Below the pieces are notes generated by a model. It was given only the letters and a program-made list of their open reading frames with translations, had not been told where the DNA came from and made no database searches. Below, piece by piece: positions 47,481-60,830 of a stretch of DNA of 64,000 bases. Position 1 is the first letter of the stretch. The number at the start of each line of letters is the position of its first letter. A program made the position numbers and the translations under genes. This stretch comes from Carex sylvatica (lineage: Eukaryota; Streptophyta; Magnoliopsida; Poales; Cyperaceae): contig CAXKVR010000027.1 in NCBI GenBank assembly GCA_964058845.1, positions 1 through 64,000 on the forward strand, given 5' to 3'.

Positions 47481-50400
47481 TGTTTCTCCAGATAGTGTCC
47501 CTATATGGTAAGATAGTAGGGCAATTACAATCCTAATACAACACTTCAATTGATTGTGTTTGGAGGACTCTAGTAGCGTGCATATATGGCAAGATAATAG
47601 GGTATTTACAACACTAATACAACACTCCAATTAAAGGTGTTTGGTGCAATATAGTAGTGTCTCAAGATGGCAAGATAATTGGGCATTTACAACTCTCATA
47701 CAACACTCCAATTGATGGTATTTGGACCACTATAGTAGTGTCTCTATATGGAAAGATAAAAGGGCATTTACAACTGTAATACAACACTCCATTTGAAGTT
47801 GTTCGGAGCACCCTAGTAGTGTCTCCATATAACAAGATAATTGGGCATTTAGAACCCTAATACAACACACCAATTGATGGTGTTTGGAGCACTATAGTAG
47901 TGTACCTATATGGAAAGATAATAAGGCATTTACAACCCTAATAAAACACTCTAATTGAAGCAGTTTGTAGCACTCTAGTAGTGTTTCCAGCTGGCAAGAT
48001 AATAGGACATTTACAACCCTAACACAACACTCCAATTGATTGTGCTTGGAAGACTCTACTAGCGTCCATATATGGAAAGATAATAGGGCATTTACGACCC
48101 TAATATAACACTCCATTTTAACGTGTTTGGAGCACTATAGTAGTGACCATAGATGACAAGATAATAGCGCAATGACAACCCTAATACAACACTTCAATTG
48201 AATGTGTTTGCAGCACTGTAGTAGTGTCTCCAGATGGCAAGATAATATAGCCTTTACTATCCAAATACAACACTCCAATTGAAGGTGTTTGCAGTACTCT
48301 ACTAGTGTATCTATATGGCAAGATAATTGGGCATTTACATCCCTCATACAACACTCCAATTGATGGTGTTTGGAGCAATATAGTAGTGTCTCTATATGGA
48401 AAGATAATAGGGCAGTTACGAACGTAATACAACACTCCATTTGAAGATGTTTGAAGCACTATAGTAGTGTCTCCAAATGGCAAGATAATAGGATATTTAC
48501 AACCCTAATACAACACTCTAATTGATTGTGTTTGGAAGACTCTAGTAGTGTCCCTATATGGCATAATAATAGGGCTTTTACAACCCTAATACAACAATCC
48601 AATTGAAGGTGTTTGCAGCACTATAGTAGTGTCTCCAGATGACAAGATAATAAGGCATTTACAACCCTAATACAATAGTCCAATAAATGTTGTTGGGAGA
48701 ACTCTAGTAATGTCTCTATTTGGCAAGATAATTGGGCATTTACAACCCTAATACCACACACAAATTAACAGTGTTTCGAGCACTCTAGTAGTGTCTCCAG
48801 ATGACACGATAATTGGACATTTACAACCCTAATACAACACTCCAATGGAATGTGTTTGCAGCGCTCTAGTAGTGTCTCCATATGGCAAGATAATAAGGCA
48901 TTTACAACCTTAATACAGCACTCCAATTGAAGCTGGTTAGAGCATTCTAGTAGTGTCTCCAAATGGCCAGATAATACGGCATTTAGAATCTTAATACAAT
49001 AACACTCCAATTGATGGTGTTTGGAGAACTCTAGTAGTATCTCTATATGGCAAAATAATTGGGCATTTGTGAACCCTTATAGAACACTCTTATTGAAGGT
49101 TTTTGGTGCACTCTAGTAGTGTCTCTAGATGGCAAAATAATAAAACAATTACAACCTTAGTACAATTGTTCAAGAGATGGTGTTTGGAGCACTCTAGTAG
49201 TGTGTCTATATGGTAAGACAATAAAGCATTTGCAACCCTAATACAATACCCCAATTAAATTAATTTGGAGCACTCTAGTAGCGTCTCTATAAGGCAAGAT
49301 AATAGGGCATTTACAACCCCAATGCAACACTCGAATTGAAGGTGTTTGGAGGACTCTAGTAACGTCCATATATGACAAGATAATAGGGCATTTACAACCC
49401 AAATACAACACTCCAATGGAAGGTGTTTGTAGCACTCAAGTAGTGTATGCAGCACTCTAGTACTGTCTCCATATGGCAAGATAATATGGCATTTACAACC
49501 CTAATACAACACTCCAATTGAAGGTCTTTGGAGCACTCTAATATTGTCTCCATATGGCAAGATAATTGGGCATTTACAACCCTCATACAACACTCCAATT
49601 GATGGTGTTTGGACACTATAGTAGTGTCTCTATATGGAAAGATAAAAGGGCATTTACAACTGTAATACAACACTCCATTTGAAGCTGTTCGGAGCACCCT
49701 AGTAGTGTCCCCATATAACAAGATAATTGGGCATTTAGAACCCGAATACAACACACCAATTGATGGTGTTTGGAGCACTCTAGTAGTGTCCCTATATGGC
49801 ATAATAATAGGGCATTTACAACCCTAATACAACAATCCAATTGATGGTGTTTGTAGCACACTAGTTTTGTCTACAGATGGCAAGATAATAAGGCATTTAC
49901 AACCCTAATACAATATTCCAATAGATGGTGTTTGGAGCACTCTAGTAATGTCCGGCAAGATAATATGGCATTTACAACCCTAATACAACACAACATTTAA
50001 AGGTGTTTGGAGCACCCTAGTAGTGTCTCCGGATGACAAGATAATAGCGCAATGACAATCCTAATACAACACTTCAATTGAATGTGTTTGCAGCACTGTA
50101 GTAGTGTCTCCAGATGGCAAGATAATAACACATTTACAACCCTAATACAACACTCCAATTGAAGGTGTTTGGAGCACTATAATGGTGTCCCTATATGGCA
50201 AGATAAAAGGGCATTTACAACCCTAATACAATACTACAATTGAATGTGTTTCGAGCACACAAGTAGAGTCTCCATATGGCAAGATAGGGTATTTACAACC
50301 CTAATACAACACTCTAATTGATGGTGTTTGAAGCACTATAGTAGTGTCTCCAAATGGCAAGATAATAGGATATTTACAACCCTAATACAACACTCTAATT

Positions 50401-50865
50401 GATTGTGTTTGGAAGACTCTAGTAGCATCCATATATAGCAAGATAATGGGGTATTTACAACCGCAATACAACACTCCAACGGAAGGTGTTTGCAGCACTC
50501 TAGTATTGTCAACAAATGAAAAGATAAGAAGGCATTTACAACCCTAATACAGCACTCCAATTAAAGGTGTTTAGAACACTATACTAGTGTCCCTATATGG
50601 CAAGATAATAGGGCATTTACAACCCTAATACAACACTCTAATTGAAGCTGTTTGGAGCACTCTAGTAGTGTCTCCACCTGGCAAGATAATAGGACATTTA
50701 TAACCCTAATACAACACTCCAATTGATTGTGCTTGGAGGACTCTAGTAGCGTCCATATATGGCAAGATAATAGGGCATTTCCAACCCTAATACAACACTC
50801 CAATGGATGGTGTTTGCTGCACTCTAATAGTTTCTCCAGATGCCAAGATAATAAGGCATTTACAA

Positions 50866-50935
50866 CCCTAAACCCTAAACCCTAAACCCTAAACCCTAAA
50901 CCCTAAACCCTAAACCCTAAACCCTAAATCCTAAA
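50866..50935 (+). repeat. Interstitial telomere-type repeat, ten heptamers
   Basis: Nine perfect CCCTAAA units and a tenth reading TCCTAAA, inside the satellite. The block replaces the short aatacaacactcc part of one monomer: the left neighbour is the normal catttacaa text and the right neighbour resumes at cactataattgaa. Every standard monomer has a single ACCCTAA at this exact place, so the block lies in register with the satellite. Confidence 0.97.
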
Positions 50936-52359
50936 CACTATAATTGAATGTGTTTGGAGCACTCTTGTAGTGTCTCCAAATGGCAAGATAATAGGACATT
51001 TACAACCCTAATACAACACTCCAATTTATTGTGATTGGAGGACTCCAGTAGCATCCAAATATGACAAAATAATAGGGCATTTACAAACCAAATAAAACAC
51101 TCCAATGGATGGTGTCTGCAGCACTCTAGTAGTGTCTCCAGATGGCATGATATTATGGCATTTACAACCCTAATACAATACTCCAATTGAAGGTGTTTGG
51201 AGTACAATAGTAGTGTCCCTATATAGTAAGATAATATGGCATTTACAACCCTAATACAACATTCCAATTAAAGATTTTTGAAGCACTCTAGTAATGTCTC
51301 AATATGGCAAGATAATAGGGCATTTACAACCGTAAAATAACACTCTAATTGAAGGTGTTTGGAGCACTAGTAGGGTCTGCAGATGGCAAGATAATAGGAC
51401 ATTTACAACCCTAATACAACACTCCAATTTATTGTGCTTTGAGGACTCTAGTAGCGTCCATATATGGCAAGATAATAACGCATTTACGACCCTAATACAA
51501 CACTCCAATGGAAGGTGTTTGGAGCACTATAGTAGTGTCCCCAGATGGCAACATAATAAGGCATTTACAACCCTAGTACAACACTCCAATTGAAGGTGTT
51601 TGGAGCACTCCCTATATGGCAATATAATTGGGCAATGACAACCCTAGTACAACACTTCAAATGAAGGTGTTTGCAGCACTCCAATAGTGTCTCCAGGTGA
51701 CAAGATAATAAGATATTTACAATCATAATACAACACTTTAATAGATAGTGTTTGGAGCACTCTAGTAATATCTCTATATGGCCAGATAAGATGGCATTTA
51801 CGACCCTAATACAACACTCCAATTGAAGGTGTTTGGAGCACTCTAGTATTGTCTCCATATGGCAAGATAATTGGACATTTACAACCCTTCAATTGATGGT
51901 ATTTGGAGCACTATAGTAGTGTCTCTATATGGAAAGATCATAAGGCATTTACAACCGTAATATGACACTCCATTTGAGGTTGTTTGGAGCACCCTAGTTG
52001 TGTACCATATGACAAGATAATTGGGCATTTAGAACCCTAATACAACACACAAATTGATTGTGTCGAGAGCACTATACTAGTGTCCCTATATGGCATAATA
52101 ATAGGGCATTTACAATCCTAATACAACAATCCAATTGAAGGTGTTGACAGCACACTAGGATTGTCTACAGATGGCAAGATAATAAAGCATGTACAACCCT
52201 AATACAATATTCCAATAGATGGTGTTTGGAGCACTCTAGTAATGTCTCTAATTGACAAGATAATAGGGCATTTACACTCCTAATACAACACTTCAATGGA
52301 AGGTATTTGCATCACTCTAGTTGTGTCTCCAGATGGCAAGATAAGACATTTACAATCCT

Positions 52360-54900
52360 AATACAACACTCCAATTGATTGTGCTTGGAGGACTCTAGTA
52401 GCGTCCATATATGACAAGATAATAGGGCATTTACAACCCTAATTCAACACTCCATTGGAAGGTGTTTGCAGCACTCTAATAATTCCTCCAGATAGCAAGA
52501 TAATAAGGCATTTACAACCCTAATACAACAATCAAATTGAAGGTGTTTGGAGCACAATTGTAGTGTCCCTATATAGCAAGATAGTAGGGCAATTATAATC
52601 CTAATACAACACTTCAATTGATTGTCTTTGGAGGACTCTAGTAGCGTCCATATATGGCAAGATAATAGGGCATTTATAACCCTAATACAACACTCCAATT
52701 AAAGGTGTTTGGTGCACTATAGTAGTGTCTACCGATGGCAAGATAATTGGGCTTTTGCAACCCAAATACAACACTCCAATTGATGGTGTTTGGAGCACTC
52801 TAGTAGTGTCTCTATTTGGAAAGATAATAGGGCATTTACGAAACTAATACAACACTCCAATAAAATGTGTTTGGAGCACTATAGTAGTGACCATAGATGG
52901 CAAGATAATAGGGCAATGACAACCCTAATACAACACTTCAATTGAAGGTGTTTGCAGCACTGTAGTAGTGTCTCCAGATGACAAGATAATATGGCATTTA
53001 CAATCATAATACAACACTCCAATAGATGGTATTTGGAGCATTCTAGTAATGTCTTTATATGGTAAGATAATATGGCATTTACAATCCTAATATAACACTT
53101 CAATTGAAGGTGTTTGGAGCACTCTAGTAGTGTATCCAGATGACAAGATAATTGGGCATTTACAACCCTCATACAACACTCCAATTGATGGTTTTTGAAG
53201 CAATATAGTAGTATCTATATATGGAATGATAATAGGGCATTTACAACCGTAATACAACACTCCATTTGAAGGTGTTTGGAGCACTCAAGTAGTGTCTCCA
53301 TATAGCAAGATAATAGGGCATTTACAACCCTAGTACAACACTTCAATTAAAGGTGTTTGGAGAGCTATAATAGTGTCCCTATGTGAGAAGATAATAGGGT
53401 ATTTACAACCCTAATACAATACTCGAATTGAAGCTGTTTGGAGCACAATAGTGTTGTCCCCAGCTGGCAAGATAATAGGACATTTATAATCCTAATACAA
53501 CACTCCAATTGATTGTGCTTGGAGGACTCTAGTAGCGTCCATATATGACAAGAAAGTAGGGCATTTACAACCCTAATGCAACACTCCATTGGATGGTGTT
53601 TCCAGCACTCTAATAGTTTCTCCATATAGCAAGATAATAAGGCATTTACGACCCTAATACAATACTCAAATTGAAGGTGTTTGGAGCACTATTGTAGTGT
53701 CCCAATATGGAAAGATAGTAGGGCAATTACAATCCTAATACAATACTTCAATTGATTGTGTTTGGAGCACTCTAGTAATGTCTCTATTTGGCAAGAAAAT
53801 AGGGCATTTACAACCCTAATACAACACACCCTTTAAATGTGTTTGGAGCACTCTAGTAGTGCTTCCAGATAGCACGATAATTGGTCATTTACAATCCTAA
53901 TACAACACTTCAATGGAAGGTGTTTACAGCACACTATTTGTGCCTCCAGACGGCAAGATAATAAGGCATTTTACAACCCTAATGCAACACTCCATTTGAA
54001 GGTGTTTGGAGCACTATAATGGTGTCCCTGTATGGCAAGATAATAGGGCATTTACAAGCCTAATACAATACTCCAATTGAAAGTGTTTTGAGCACTCTAG
54101 TAGTGTCTCCATATGGTAAGATAATAGGGTATTTACAACCCTAATAAAACACTCTAATTGAATATGTTTGGAGCACTCTTGTAGTGTCTCCAAATGGCAA
54201 GATAATAAGATATTTACAATCCTAATACAACACTCCAATTGATTGTGTTTGGAGGAATCTAGTAGCGTCCATATATAGTAAGATAATAGGGAATTTACAA
54301 CCCAAATACAACACTCTAATGGAAGGTGTTTGCAACACTCTAGTAAAGTCTCTATATTGCAAGATAATAAGACATTTACAACCCTAATACAACACTTCAA
54401 TTAAAGGTGTTTGGAGCACTATATTAGTGTCCTTTTGTGACAAGATAATAGGGCATTTACAACCCTAATTCAACACTCCATTGGAAGGTGTTTGCAGCAC
54501 TCTAATAATTTCTCCATATAGCAAGATAATAAGACATTTACAACCCTAATACAACACTCAAATTGAAGGTGTTTGGAGCACAATTGTAGTGTCCCTATAT
54601 GGCAAGATAGTAGGGCAATTACAATCCTAATACAACACTTCAATTGATTGTGTTTGGAGGACTCTAGTAGCGTCCATATGTGGCAAGATAATAGGGCATT
54701 TATAACCCTAATACAACACTCCAATTAAAGGTGTTTGGTGCACTATAGTAGTGTCTACCGATGGCAAGATAATTGGGCTTTTGCAACCCAAATACAACAC
54801 TCCAATTGATGGTCTTTGGAGCACTCTAGTAGTGTCTCTATATATAAAGATAATAGGGCATTTACGATCCTAATACAACACTCCAATTAAAAGTGTTTGG
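52360..54900. repeat. Higher-order duplication of about 25 monomers
   Basis: A run of monomer variants around 52440-52880 is repeated around 54470-54900. The rare text accgatggcaagataattgg is at 52731 and 54757, 2,026 bp apart, close to 25 x 81. Neighbouring rare variants (caattgtagtgtccctatat, gggcttttgcaacccaaata) keep the same order. Confidence 0.8.
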
Positions 54901-57590
54901 AGCACTATAGTAGTGACCATAGATGGCAAGATAATAGGGCAATGGCAACCCTAATACAACACTTCAATTGAAGGTGTTTGCAGCACTGTAGAGGTGTCTC
55001 CAGATGGCAAGATAATATGGCATTTACAATTATAATACAACACTCCAATAAATGGTATTTGGAGCATTCTAGTAATGTCTTTATATGGTAAGATAATATG
55101 ACATTTACAATCCTAATATAACACTTCAATTAAAGGTATTTGGAGCACTCTAGTAGTGTATCCAGATGACAAGATAATTGAGCATTTACAACCCTCATAC
55201 AACACTCCAATTGATGGTGTTTGAAGCAATATAATAGTATCTATTTATGGAATGATAATAGGGCATTTACAACCGTAATACAACACTCTATTTGAAGATG
55301 TTTGGAGCACTCTAGTAGTGTCTCCATATGGCAAGATAATAGGGCATTTAGAAGCTAAGTACAACACTCTAATTGATGTTGTTCGGACCACTCTAGTAAT
55401 GTCCCTATATGGCATAATAATAGGGCATTAACAACCCTAATACAACAATCCAATTGAAGGTGTTTGCAGCACTCTAGTAGTGTCTCCAGATGATAAGATA
55501 ATAAGGCATTTACAATCATAATACAATAGTCTAATAAATGGTGTTTGGAGCACTCTAGTAATGTCTATATTTGGCAAGATAATTGAGAATTTACAACCCT
55601 AATACAACACACCAATTAAAGGTGTTTGGAGCACAATAATTGGACATTTGAAACCCTAATACAACACTCCAATGGAATGTGTTTACAGCGCTCTAGTTGT
55701 GTCTCCAGATGGCAGGATAATAAGGCATTTACAACCTTAATACAACACTCCAATTGAAGGTGTTTAGAGCACTCTAGTAGTGTCTCTATATGACAAGATA
55801 ATAGGGCATTTGCGAACCCTTATACAACACTCTTATTGAAGGTTTGGAGCACTCTAGTAGTGTCTCTAGATGGCAAAATAATAAAACAATTACAACCTTA
55901 GTACAATTGTTCAAGAGATGGTGTTTGGAGCACTCTAGTAGTGTCTCCAGATGGTAAGACAATAAAATATTTGCAACCCTAATTCAATACTCCAATTAAA
56001 TTTATTTCGAGCACTATAGTAGTATCTCCATAATGCAAGATAATAGGCCATTTAGAATCCGAATACAACACTCCAGATGGGGTTGGGAGCCATCTAGTAG
56101 CGTCTCTATAAGGCAAGATAATAGGGCATTGACAACCCTAATGTAACACTCGAATTGAAGGTGTTTGGAGGACTCTAGTAGTGTCCATATACGGCAAGAT
56201 AATTGGGCTTCACAATCCTATTATAACACTCCAATTGAAGGTCTTTGGAACATTCTAGTAGTGTCCCTATATAGCAAGATAATATGGCATTTACAACCCT
56301 AATACAACACTCTAATTGAAGGTCTTTGGTGCACTCTAGTAGTGTCTCTAGATAGCAACATAATAGGGCTTCTACAACACTCCAATTGAAGGTGTTTGCA
56401 GCACTCTAATAATGTCTCCAGATGGCAACATTAGGGAGTAGTTGTAATCCTAATAAAACACACCAAATGAATGTGTTTGGAGCACTCTAGTAGTGTCTCC
56501 AGATGGTAAGATAATATGATATTTAGAATCCAAATACAACACTCCAATTGATGGTGTTGGGAGCCCTCTAGTAGCGTCTCTATATGGCAAGATAATAGGG
56601 CATTTACAACCCTAATGCAACACTCGAATTGAAGGTGTTTGGAGCACTCTCGTTGCGTCTCCAGATGGCAAGATTATAGGGCATTTAGAATCCTAATACA
56701 ATAACACTCCAATTGATGGTGTTTGGAGCACTCTAGTAATGTCTCTATTTGGCAAGATAATATGGCATTTACAACCCAAATACAACACTCCAATTGATGG
56801 TGTTTAGAGTAGTACTCTAGTAGTGTCTCCAGATGGCAAGATAATATGTCATTTACAATACTAATACAACACTCCAATTGATTGTGTTTGGAGACTCTAG
56901 TAGCGTCCATATATGGCAAGATAAATAAGGTATTTACAACCCTAATACAACACTCCAATGGAAGGTATTTGCAGTACTCTAGTAGTGTCTCCAGATGGCA
57001 AAATAATAAGGCATTTACATTCCTAATACAACACTCCAATTGAAGGTGTTTGGAGCACTATTGTAGTGTTTCTATATGGCAAGATAATAGGGCATTTACA
57101 ACCCTAATACAACACTCCAATTGAAGGTATTTGGAGCACTCCAGTAGTGTCTCTATATGGCAAGATAATATGACATTTACAACCCTAATACAATAACACT
57201 TCAATTGATAGTGTTTGGAGCACTATAATAGTGTATCTATATGGCAAGATAATATGGCATTTACGACCCGAATACAACACTCTAATTAAATGTGTTTTGA
57301 GCACTCTAGTAGTGTCTCTATATGGCTAAATAATAGGATATTTGCAACCTTAATACAACAACACTCTAATTGATTTTGTTTGGAGCACTATAGTAGTGTC
57401 CCTATATGGCAAGGTAATAGGGCAATTACAACTCTAATACAACACTTCAATTGAAGGTGTTTGCAGTACTCTAGTAGTGTCTCTAGATGACAAGATAATT
57501 AGATATTTATATTCATTATACAACACTCCAGTAGAATATTTGAAGTACTCTAATAATGTCTTTATATGAAAAGATAATATGACATTTACA

Positions 57591-58299
57591 TAACTTTCAA
57601 CCCAAGTAGCTATTTAATGTTTTGTCCCATCCCCAAATAAATTTTGAGCCCGCCTCTAGATACATTCCACTAGCCATTAGTAGTTTTATATTTTTATGTT
57701 GGATGTCCACTAGCCATCAGTTGTTACATGGGCCTAAGTCACTTAGGTGTTAATTTCTTTCGGAACTTGACATAAACTTATTTATTATTACCACTGTAAT
57801 TTGTCTTTAGACATCAAGACAAAGCACGTGAATTGAAAAAACACCGCGCTGAAAGGCAGCCTATCTAGACTCTATTGAGTAGCACTCAGACAAAATGTCG
57901 CCAAAAGAAAAATGAGGCTTACTACAGTAGGTATACAGTTGCTCGGAAATGACAGATCTCACTAACAGACGTATCTGAGAGTTTCTGAAACGGATAATCG
58001 CTGTATCAGTTCAACATTTTCATATGATCACGCAAGTGTATTAAAAAATTGCACATTTTTTGAGGTATCTTTCTTGGAAGATGACTGTATTTTGTCCAGT
58101 AATTAAAATTTTCAAATTAATTTATTGCTGAGTTTGACAATGTTTTATTTTAAATTTAATAAAATTTTAATTTTTTATACGGTCAACAGGCATGAAAAAG
58201 ACAATGTTTATTAATAAAGATAACTTCTAATTTTGACATTTAAAATATGAATTTGCATGAAAAAGGTGATGTAATTTAATGCCATAAGAATTCTTATGC
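57591..58299. other. Intergenic DNA between satellite and hAT element
   Basis: No gene. An accactagccattag / tccactagccatcag text occurs twice (about 57667 and 57706). No CACTA right terminus was found here. Confidence 0.45.
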
Positions 58300-58307
58300 A
58301 TGGAAGC

Positions 58308-59911
58308 TAGTGGGTTGCAAAAACCCGACCCGGGCCGCCCGTATTTGGTACCCGAGGTATCTGTGCCTGAGCCCGAGTATAGGTCGGATAAAAGGATACA
58401 CGGGTAGGAGCATAAAACGGGTAGGGTACGGTTATTTGATTCAATACCCGGGCATATCCGGCCCGAATTACGCCCGTATCCGCCCAACCTGACACGCCGC
58501 CCGACCGTACCCCCTTACCCGTACCCTATACCCATACCCTATACCCATACCCATTAACTTTTTCAAAAAAATTCAATTTTTTTTAAAATTTTGGAATCCC
58601 GCCGGTCCAACCGGGCCCGGACCAGTCTAATCAAACCCAGACCGGCCGGACCCACCCGTCCCGTCGGTTTTTTTATTTTTTTTATTTTTTTTATTCTCTC
58701 TCCAATATTTTCTTTAAATACCCCCTCTTCCTCTCAAAAAATTCACACTCTCATTCTCTCATCTCTCAATATCTCATTCTCTCAATCTCAATTCTCAAAT
58801 TTTATTATTCTCAATTTTTTAATTTATTGTTTAAAAAAAATATAGTTGTAAATTTAATTCATTCTACAAATCCACAAATTGAATTACGAAGGTATGAAAA
58901 TTACGAAATTCGGCACCTCCCGCAAGATTTTTTCGCGAGATTTAAAGGTAACATTTATTTCATTTTAGATTAATTTATTTTTGTAGAGTACATTTAGTTT
59001 ATGCTAGATTTATTGAACATTAAGTAATTAGATTTGTTAGATTTGTTAAATTTATTAAGTAATTTGATTTGTTAGATTTATTTATGTTAGATTTGTTAGA
59101 TTTATTGAATATGTTAGATTTATTTAGTTTATGCTAGATTTGAATATGTGAAGTAATTATATTTGTTTTGAATATGTTAGATTTTATTTTTCAAATTGTT
59201 AGATTTATTTTTAATATGTGAAAAAAACTGGTTAGTTTTATTTTTTTGAATATGTGAAGTAATTAGATTTGTTTTGAATATGTTAGATTTATTTTTCAAA
59301 ATTCGGATTTATTTTTAATATGTAAAAAAATTGGTTAGTTTTATTTTTTTGAATATGTGAAGTAATTAGATTTGTTTTAAATAGGTTAGATTTATTTTTC
59401 AAATTCAGATTTATTTTTAATAGGTTAAAAAATTGGTTAGTTTTATAGATTTGAATATGTGAAGTAATTATATTTGTTTTGAATATGTTAGATTTTATTT
59501 TTCAAATTGTTAGATTTATTTTTAATATGTGAAAAAAATTGGTTACTTTTATTTTTTTGAATATGTGAAGTAACTGTTTTTTAATTTCTGTTTTTTTAAT
59601 TCTTGTTTTAAATTTCTGTTTTTTTATTTCTGTTTTTTTTTTAAATAACAGAAATTAAAAAACAGAAAAAATTTAAAAAAATAACAGAAAAAAAAAAATC
59701 GGACCGGATCGGCCCCTATTCAGACCGTCTTGCCCGCCAAGGATACCACGGGCACGGGTATAAGACGAACAGGGCACACATTTTAGAAAAAATACCCGTG
59801 ATACCCAGTCCGTGGTACCCGTATACCCGTGATATCCGTACCCGACCCGTACCTGTGCCCGACTCCGGATATACCCAGACCACTCAGTCCGTACCCGTTA
59901 GCAATACACTA
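58308..59911. mobile_element. Non-autonomous hAT element
   Basis: The 1,604 bp element begins TAGTGGGTTGCAAAAACCCG and ends CGTTAGCAATACACTA, with flanking 8 bp ATGGAAGC (58300-58307) and ATGGCAGC (59912-59919), a target duplication with one change. Both subterminal regions (58318-58560 and 59695-59900) are packed with short CCCGTACCC / GGGTACGGG-type motifs, as in plant hAT elements. The interior has a promoter-like stretch (tctttaaatacccc, about 58711, then ctctcaa-type repeats) and no transposase ORF, so it looks like a deletion derivative that kept the 5' leader of a parent element. The three frames at 58227-58495 and the plus frame at 58591-58845 are not genes. Confidence 0.88.
59148..59575. 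repeat. Minisatellite, about four units of 102-106 bp, in the hAT element
   Basis: The landmark gtgaagtaatt(a) occurs at 59148, 59254, 59357, 59459 and, as gtgaagtaact, at 59565, giving spacings of 106, 103, 102 and 106 bp. Units carry ttagatttatttttcaaatt, taatatgtgaaaaaa and tggttagttttattttt. It lies wholly inside the hAT element. An A/T palindrome of the tttctgtttttt / aaaaaacagaaa type follows at 59576-59695. Confidence 0.85.
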
Positions 59912-59919
59912 ATGGCAGC

Positions 59920-60830
59920 ATGGCTCATCAAACCACTTAAATATTAATTGTTAATAGTTAGTTCTGTAATTAAATATTACTTATATGACACTAAATTTAC
60001 ATCAACTTAAATTCATAATAAATTAAGTTAATAATGTTTTTATATATTCTTTATAATTGTCTAAATTTTATGAATTTTTATGAATTAAATTTTAAACTGA
60101 CACATTATTAATTAATAAATTAATTTCACTCCTCTATAAGTGACTAGCACACTGTATAGATTAGAAAAAGTTTCAAATTAAATTTCTGAAACAATTCTTT
60201 GTCAAAGAAAAAGAAAATTTTCTGGACCAATTTTAATAATAGTCGCATTTAGTTATTTGATTATTTTTCTAAAAGTTTCAAAGCTGTATTTATTAAACTG
60301 ATATGAAGGGAGGTGCGGTGCTAGCTGGCTCAAATGCAAGCGACATGCGCGCCATTAACCTAGATATCATAATATGTATATCTCCATTCTTGCACATAAT
60401 TATCCTAATTCGTCAATGGTTAATAGTTAAGATTGAAAGATAAATTTTTTAAATTAAATATTAATTCTTCAATTACATAATTTATTTATTTTTTTATTAA
60501 ATATATATATATTATGTGTAGAAGTCTAAATTTAGTTGAAAATATATTTGCCACACAAACTGCTACATGGTTTGTCACAATTAAAATTGAATGAATCTCT
60601 AACAATCTATTTTATTATTTCTTCTTAGAGCTATCTTTGATTCTTGCAATTAAATTATTTCCTCCGTTTCAATTCTCCTCTTCCTCTATATAGTTTTGAC
60701 AATGAAAATGAAAATCATCATATCTTTCCAGATTTTGTTTAGGGCTACTATATCTTTGTGAATAGATGAGTAGTAGATCTTGTGCTGATGAAAACAATCA
60801 TATCTTTCTGATCTGGAGAGAAAGTGAAGA
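59920..60830. other. AT-rich intergenic DNA
   Basis: No gene or bounded element recognised. A text aatcatatctttc occurs three times in variant form near 60715, 60745 and 60795. Confidence 0.5.

Larger units (their letters stand above)
38371..57590. repeat. 81 bp satellite array, about 237 monomers
   Basis: About 19.2 kb of head-to-tail monomers whose common form is 81 bp. Recognisable parts in order on the plus strand are gtttggagcactctagtagt, gtctccatatggcaagat, aatagggcatttacaaccct and aatacaacactccaattgaa. Monomers differ by substitutions and small indels. Since 81 is 27 codons, one minus-strand frame stays open across runs of monomers and reads as a 27-residue Cys/Leu repeat around LECCIRVVNALLSC. 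Subtypes exist: a ggaggactctagtagcgtcc type, a gcagcactctaatagtttct type, and a gtagtggctccagat type. The right edge decays after about 57500. Origin unknown; it starts inside a CACTA terminus. Confidence 0.95.

Noticed and set aside
38819..57039. About 40 minus-strand ORFs in the satellite as separate protein-coding genes
   Set aside because: They are the same 27-codon unit read repeatedly, broken by indels and stops; starts fall at chance ATG codons and no promoter or splice signals are seen. Treated as one repeat.
38371..57590. CRISPR array
   Set aside because: The whole 81 bp unit is repeated; there are no unique spacers between short constant repeats, and the DNA is eukaryotic.
58227..58495. 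Overlapping ORFs at the left end of the hAT element
   Set aside because: All three frames come from the CCCGTACCC-type subterminal motifs.
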